NCBI RefSeq assembly: GCF_014839805.1
Contig: NC_051142.1
Coordinates: forward strand, 2,666,001-2,730,000
Reading direction: 5' to 3'
DNA length: 64,000 nt
Origin: Manduca sexta
Taxonomy: Eukaryota; Arthropoda; Insecta; Lepidoptera; Sphingidae
Shown here: piece by piece, positions 59,842 to 64,000 of the stretch
Numbering within the stretch: the first letter of the stretch is position 1
Layout: each line of letters opens with the position of its first letter
Program-made: the position numbers and the translations under genes
Notes under the pieces: generated by a model
What the model was told of the DNA's origin: nothing
Seen by the model: only the letters and a program-made list of their open reading frames with translations
Databases searched by the model: none

Positions 59842-60838
59842 ATGAAATGGGTGCATCTGGTAGCGTTTTTACTAATTTGTTTCTTTTCGTTATATAACGC
59901 GGCACCGCTGACAGGCCCCCACCCACAGGTGCTAGATAATTTAAAGGAATGCATGTTGTCGATGACTTGTGTCGTAAATTTCGGCGGAAATGTGAACGTG
60001 TAAGAATACAATTCTTTTAAATCTTTGGTACAATAAATAAGGTTCAGGAGATGGTTCCTGATTTCTGAAATTAGCTTTCGGATAAAATTGGTATTATTGT
60101 TATGACCAAACCATATTTCGCCACGTTAAACAGGAGACATTTTATGAATAAATTGACAGAAATCTCCACTGAATCCTCGAATATCAGATATCTGACATTC
60201 TTAGCAAAGGCTAGGTCAAAAGCATTCGGAAGCGACGGTAATGCACGAAAAGATTGATGAAGGTGGAGGAAGCGCGAGAAGTATGCCAGAATCGGGCAAA
60301 GTGGCAATCTATCGTCTTTGCTTACCCCTATGGAATAGAGGCGTGATACTATGTATGTCTGAAACCAGAAACAGCAAATGGGAATAGCTAAATGGATATG
60401 AATAAATGCCTATTGCCAAAAAAATCGTGACAACTATTTTTTTTTGTACAAGTACGGCAGTGACCGCTCTGCACCTGATAGTAAGAGGAGTAGCGTCCAG
60501 TAGAATGTCGACTGACGAGAGATGATTACCCATCGTCAGTCGACACAATTATGCCGGCCTGTTGGAACTGGATATACACAGGCTGATCCTGGAACGCGAC
60601 ATACTTGCGCCACTATAGCAGGTTTTAACACCTTGTATACGGTGGTCACTATTCGGATATAAATATATCATACCACCAGCAACATACATACAAACTGAAG
60701 CTAGGATTATATGATATACTCTTAAGATTTTGTGTTCAATTTTTATTTTGTTTCAGTAATGATAATCGAAGAACAACAACTCGAAAGAAATCCGATGCTG
60801 TGATCACCAGCGCCCCGGGCAGAAGCGGAACAATGTAG
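59842..60838 (+). CDS. Secreted small peptide, long-tail copy F
   Basis: Exons 59842-59999 and 60757-60838 give 79 residues. Signal peptide MKWVHLVAFLLICFFSLYNA, then APLTGPHPQVLDNLKEC, Cys37 and Cys43 (five apart), VVNFGG, and a basic last-exon tail VNDNRRTTTRKKSDAV followed by a Ser/Gly-rich ending. Basic run R62-K63-K64 could be a processing site that frees a short second peptide. The intron contains the dispersed repeat of 60430-60690. AATAAA at 60848 and 60863. A possible alternative last exon lies at 61205. More diverged from A-E but with the same exon plan. Confidence 0.8.
60430..60690 (+). repeat. Dispersed repeat, copy 3
   Basis: Same family as 25226-25410 and 29455-29690, here in the second intron of gene F. 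Confidence 0.6.
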
Positions 60839-61204
60839 CAAACAAGAAATAAAGTTATTCAAAATAAATGGCGTGAAATGTAACATTTTATTATCTCAAA
60901 CTAATATTCGTGATGTTTTCCACTGATACCCTTATATGAAATTATTGAATACTTAAGTATAAATTAAAATATCATCAACCCTACATTTTAAACTGTCCCA
61001 CTGCTGGGCACGAGCCTCCTCTAGATTATTCTTTAATTAAAAACTTTTACTCCTTTTCGATAAAAAGATAATATTACTTATATAAGCGTCATTCATGAAT
61101 ATTAGTTTTATTCTGCTATACCACAAAGAAACCAAATGTAGATATTATCTGCTACAACCTTAAAAAAAAACAATATATTTTTATTTCACATATGTTTTTT
61201 TCAG

Positions 61205-61226
61205 TAATGATTCAGATAGTCGCTAA
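61205..61226 (+). CDS. Possible alternative last exon of gene F
   Basis: After a good acceptor (gtttttttcag) the next bases are t-aat-gat, exactly as at the start of the 60757 exon, and in the same phase they would code VNDSDSR then TAA. It may be an alternative end for copy F or a relic of another copy. AATAAA at 61444 could serve it. Confidence 0.35.
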
Positions 61227-61239
61227 ATAATGCTGCTTG

Positions 61240-61385
61240 CTCATGTCGGTTGCCATCTCACCGAACTTTGACAGTGAAGAACAGAGAGTGCACCCGTGTA
61301 TTGCGCACACACTTGTGCACTCTTGCGTACTGGGCTGATCTTCGTTGAAATTCGCCGCCGTGGCCGAAGTTTAGTTAGGAGGAAT
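61240..61385. repeat. Probable dispersed repeat after gene F
   Basis: GC-rich block with 'gttgccatctcaccgaac' and 'gccgccgtggccgaag', unlike its AT-rich surroundings. I believe it to be a common lepidopteran repeat, but only one copy is in the window. Confidence 0.4.
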
Positions 61386-62080
61386 TCATCTAAGTACCAT
61401 TCGACTCAATACTGAATACTTATTATAGGCAGCTGATTGGTAGAATAAAATTATTTACGTTTATTATTATAACGTATTTTTCTTGTAATCAATAAAGTTG
61501 CAAAACATAATCAACTGAATATAAAAAAAATCAGAACTGTAAATTTAATTTAGGAGTGGATGATAATGATGTAAAATGAGTTTTTCTCCGCATTTTAGCC
61601 AGTAAACAGATCAGATCCTCGTTTTGAGCGTTGCGTAGAAACAGACATGTAGATATAAATACACCAAACGTTGACAGAATATTGTGCTCAAGAATCTTAC
61701 CGAATATGCTATTCAAGTAAAATAAAATAAAATGCTTTATTCATCACGTAGGCGAACATAGCGCTTATGATAAACATGATAAATGAGAATATTTAATTAT
61801 TACTTAAATGAAGTCGCTTTTACAACTTAAGGCATTTTATCATTGCATTCTATATTGGACATTAAATAAGTGGAAAACTTTAAAGTAAACAAAGGAAAGA
61901 AGAAATAAAAAAGATGAACAGATAAGAACCAAAAACTCGCATTCAATAATGTTATAAGAGAATCCCATGCAAATTTCTAGGCCATTGCGACTTTTTCATT
62001 ATGGTATTTTTCCTCCTAAGTACGTATATCATACAAATCGTTTTGGTAATGCAATGAGAAAACTTATTTAAAATCATATT
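61386..62080. other. Spacer between genes F and G
   Basis: AT-rich. Around 61718-61800 'aaataaaataaaatgcttta' and 'tcatcacgtaggcg' look like the end of a LINE in reverse. A minus frame at 61531-61716 contains LRNAQNED, resembling the KTAQNEN of the frame at 45002-45199; unproven. Confidence 0.35.
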
Positions 62081-62083
62081 ACA

Positions 62084-62184
62084 GGGAACAAATTGATTTC
62101 ATATTATGTGAGGATAAAAATGAAAAATGTATCAAATGAAACTACATATTTCATATTTTTATCAGTCACGTATTTACACGACAG
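62084..62184 (+). promoter_or_regulatory. Core promoter and first exon of gene G
   Basis: TCAGT with A at 62164. The TATA box is degenerate (tatcaaat from 62130). gggaacaaattgatttc at 62084 is the upstream box. The first exon 62164-62184 ends gacag before gtagga. Confidence 0.65.
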
Positions 62185-62467
62185 GTAGGAAGTTCGTTTT
62201 TTGCAAAACGTCGGGCTATTATAATTTGAATTTCATATTAATTTGTGTAGATATTTGATCACAAGCCTATATTAAGACCGGACAAAGAATTACGACAAGA
62301 TTTAGCAAATTAAGTCTTTGAATTACTTAAAACACGCCTGGCTATTATTTCTAATTAAGGAAATTGCAATGGCTGGCGGCCATTGGTCATTGACATGGAC
62401 AATAATCAAAGCGCACAGCGAGTGACTTATGTGTTTAATAAAATTTAAATATTATTTTAGATTCACA

Positions 62468-63060
62468 ATGAAGAGGATCCATCTGGTAGTTCTTTTACTA
62501 ATTTGGTACTTTTCGTTATATAACGCGGTACCGACACCCAACCCTAAACCACAGACAAATTTAAAGGGATGTGCGTTGCCAATGAATTGTATCTTTAATT
62601 TGGGTGGAAGTAGTAACAAGTAAGGTTTTAATTTATTTAAATCTTATGCTACTACTACTTATTAAACTATAAATATTTCTAAATGAGTATTTAAAATAAA
62701 TGCGAAATGACTAGTGGTGACAGGTGAGGCTTTAATTCATTTAAATCTAATGCTAATTACTATTAATTAAAGTTTATACAAATATTACTAATTAGTACAT
62801 AAGATAAATGCGATGTGACTTTACTCAAACGATTTCTCTTTAGTGCGTAAACTCAAAAACCGCAGAATTGGATGAAATGCGAATTGCTCTAAAACTGTGG
62901 CGTGGCTAAATTTTTATTTTACGTATAAAATTTTTCTCGTATTATATTTTTTTGTTACAGTCATAACGACCGAATGACAACCAAAAAGAGATCCGACGAA
63001 GTGATCGTGACTGCTCCGAGCAGGAGCAGAACGCGCCCCGGCGAGAAAGAAAGATACTGA
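62468..63060 (+). CDS. Secreted small peptide, long-tail copy G
   Basis: Exons 62468-62619 and 62961-63060 (donor gtaagg, acceptor tgttacag) give 83 residues, the longest in the cluster. Signal peptide MKRIHLVVLLLIWYFSLYNA, then four X-Pro steps (VPTPNPKP), Cys35 and Cys41, IFNLGG, and a last-exon tail with MTTKKRSDEVIVTAPSRSR and a C-terminal KERY. K59-K60-R61 followed by Ser is a good convertase-type site. The Pro ladder after NA is the pattern trimmed by dipeptidyl peptidases in several insect immune peptides. AATAAA at 63156. It aligns with F through the tail (TTxKK/RKSD, TAPxRS), so the long form is probably ancestral. Confidence 0.82.
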
Positions 63061-63177
63061 TTCCTAATGAATACTGCGAGGGCTACTTTTATTGTTTTTT
63101 TTTTGTCTTTAACTTAAAGGTGTGAACTATAACCTATATAAAATTAAATAGTAAAAATAAAACTGACTATATTTTAT

Positions 63178-63215
63178 ATGGTCCACTGCTGGACATGGGC
63201 CTTCCCCAAAGTTAT
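63178..63215 (-). mobile_element. SINE tail fragment
   Basis: 'ccactgctggacatgggcct' matches the tail of the 41380-41706 SINE. Confidence 0.5.
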
Positions 63216-63429
63216 CGAATATGCGTTACATGACATATATAACACTCATAGAAGATCGCGCACAGCGACTTTTTCAGGGTTTTTGTTACGCGTTTTGTAA
63301 TCCCACATTTGTATCATTACTATCGCGCTAATTGCGTTGGTAAACGCGACTTGCAACTGTGGTCTTTATACTGATTCCTATATCGAAGTTGCGTTACGAC
63401 AGTTATCGTTAATCAAGCGCGATAAAAAC

Positions 63430-63535
63430 ATAAAATATTTTTTAACCCGATTCGGGATTCGAAGCCAGTACCTCAGCGCGATAATCGTATTTGTACCGCG
63501 GAAGCATTAAAACTACGCCATCGAGGCAGTTGATT
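63430..63535 (-). mobile_element. tRNA-derived SINE head, truncated
   Basis: On minus it reads 'actgcctcgatggcgtagtt' (A-box), then 'ggcttcgaatcccgaa' (B-box), and soon runs into A/T-rich sequence. A lepidopteran tRNA SINE of a different family from 41380-41706. Confidence 0.75.
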
Positions 63536-63696
63536 ATGTAGGTACTGCCTACCTAATGAGAATTAGCGCCTGGAGCATTCCTTCTGTGCGCGTTATGAGG
63601 TGGGACCACACGCTTGAACATGAAATAAAATACATTATAAAAATAATATAAACTTTGATTGATTCATATGCAAAAAAATTTTTTTTCAATAATACT

Positions 63697-63791
63697 GGGA
63701 ACCAATTGATTAACTTAATGTAATTTGAAGCTTCAAGTATAAAATGAAACTGTATAATAATTTCATCAGTCGCGAATAATTTATTCGACAG
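63697..63791 (+). promoter_or_regulatory. Core promoter and first exon of an eighth peptide gene (H), coding part off the window
   Basis: gggaaccaattgat at 63697, the palindrome ttgaagcttcaa, TATAAAA at 63738 and TCAGT with A at 63768 (spacing 30). The first exon 63768-63791 ends gacag before gtagga. The following intron matches that of gene G ('ggaagttcgttttttgc' versus 'ggaacttagttttttgc'). The coding exon should lie just past 64000. Confidence 0.72.
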
Positions 63792-64000
63792 GTAGGAACT
63801 TAGTTTTTTGCGACACGTCGGCTTGCAGTTTTCTTATTGTTTTTATATAAATTCTGTAGATATTTGATCAAAAACCTATATTATAAACCGTGTAAAGAAT
63901 TGCGACAAGCTTTAGCAAATTTGCCTTTTCATTACCAAAAATGCCTGGCTACTAATTTTGATTCAGGAATGTGCAATGGCAGTTTTTAATCCCTAAGAAA

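Noticed and set aside
63430..63535. Possible tRNA gene
   Set aside because: A- and B-boxes are present but the clover-leaf is not, and the sequence continues as a SINE.

Overview
The window looks like nuclear DNA from a moth or butterfly (Lepidoptera). It is AT-rich with GC-rich coding exons, contains lepidopteran-type tRNA-derived SINEs, Helitron-like elements ending in CTAGT and a short TTAGG run, and carries an insect-type fizzy-related gene. The species cannot be named from the sequence. There are no rRNA genes, intact tRNA genes or CRISPR arrays that I can see.

Region 1 (about 1-31,000) is one large plus-strand gene, fizzy-related (fzr/Cdh1), the activator of the anaphase-promoting complex. 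Eight coding exons (7557-7825, 24968-25201, 25716-25850, 26340-26454, 26772-26893, 29274-29442, 29940-30049, 30760-30936) join in phase into 442 residues covering the C-terminal nine tenths of the protein, including the whole WD40 propeller. The first coding exon or exons (C-box) lie upstream of the window. Introns hold a (CA)n microsatellite, MITE-like palindromes and SINE/LINE pieces.

Region 2 (about 31,000-34,400) is the fzr 3' UTR and AT-rich intergenic DNA with one palindromic element.

Region 3 (about 34,400-64,000) is a cluster of small secreted-peptide genes that I could not match to a named family. Seven copies are readable (A 37742, B 42230, C 48899 minus, D 52264 minus, E 55636, F 59842, G 62468). 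The promoter and first exon of an eighth (H, 63768) run off the end of the window. Each gene has a TATA box or a degenerate version of it, a TCAGT initiator (30 bases after the TATA box where both are clear), a 21-29 nt non-coding first exon, a coding exon for signal peptide plus a Pro-rich segment and a C-x5-C-x2-N core, and a short last coding exon. The plan (NA|VP or NA|AP after the signal peptide, X-Pro dipeptides, two cysteines, Asn-Gly tail) recalls the Drosophila Bomanin immune peptides, but homology is unproven. Copies A to E sit in duplicated units of several kb: A and B on plus, C and D inverted, E on plus. F, G and H form a more diverged plus-strand group. The units are loaded with transposons: a CR1/Jockey-like LINE split by a hAT element with a perfect 8-bp target duplication, Tigger-like and Helitron-like elements, SINEs, and fragments of two TE-associated insect protein families.

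The two parts look functionally unrelated: a conserved cell-cycle gene next to a fast-evolving peptide cluster.
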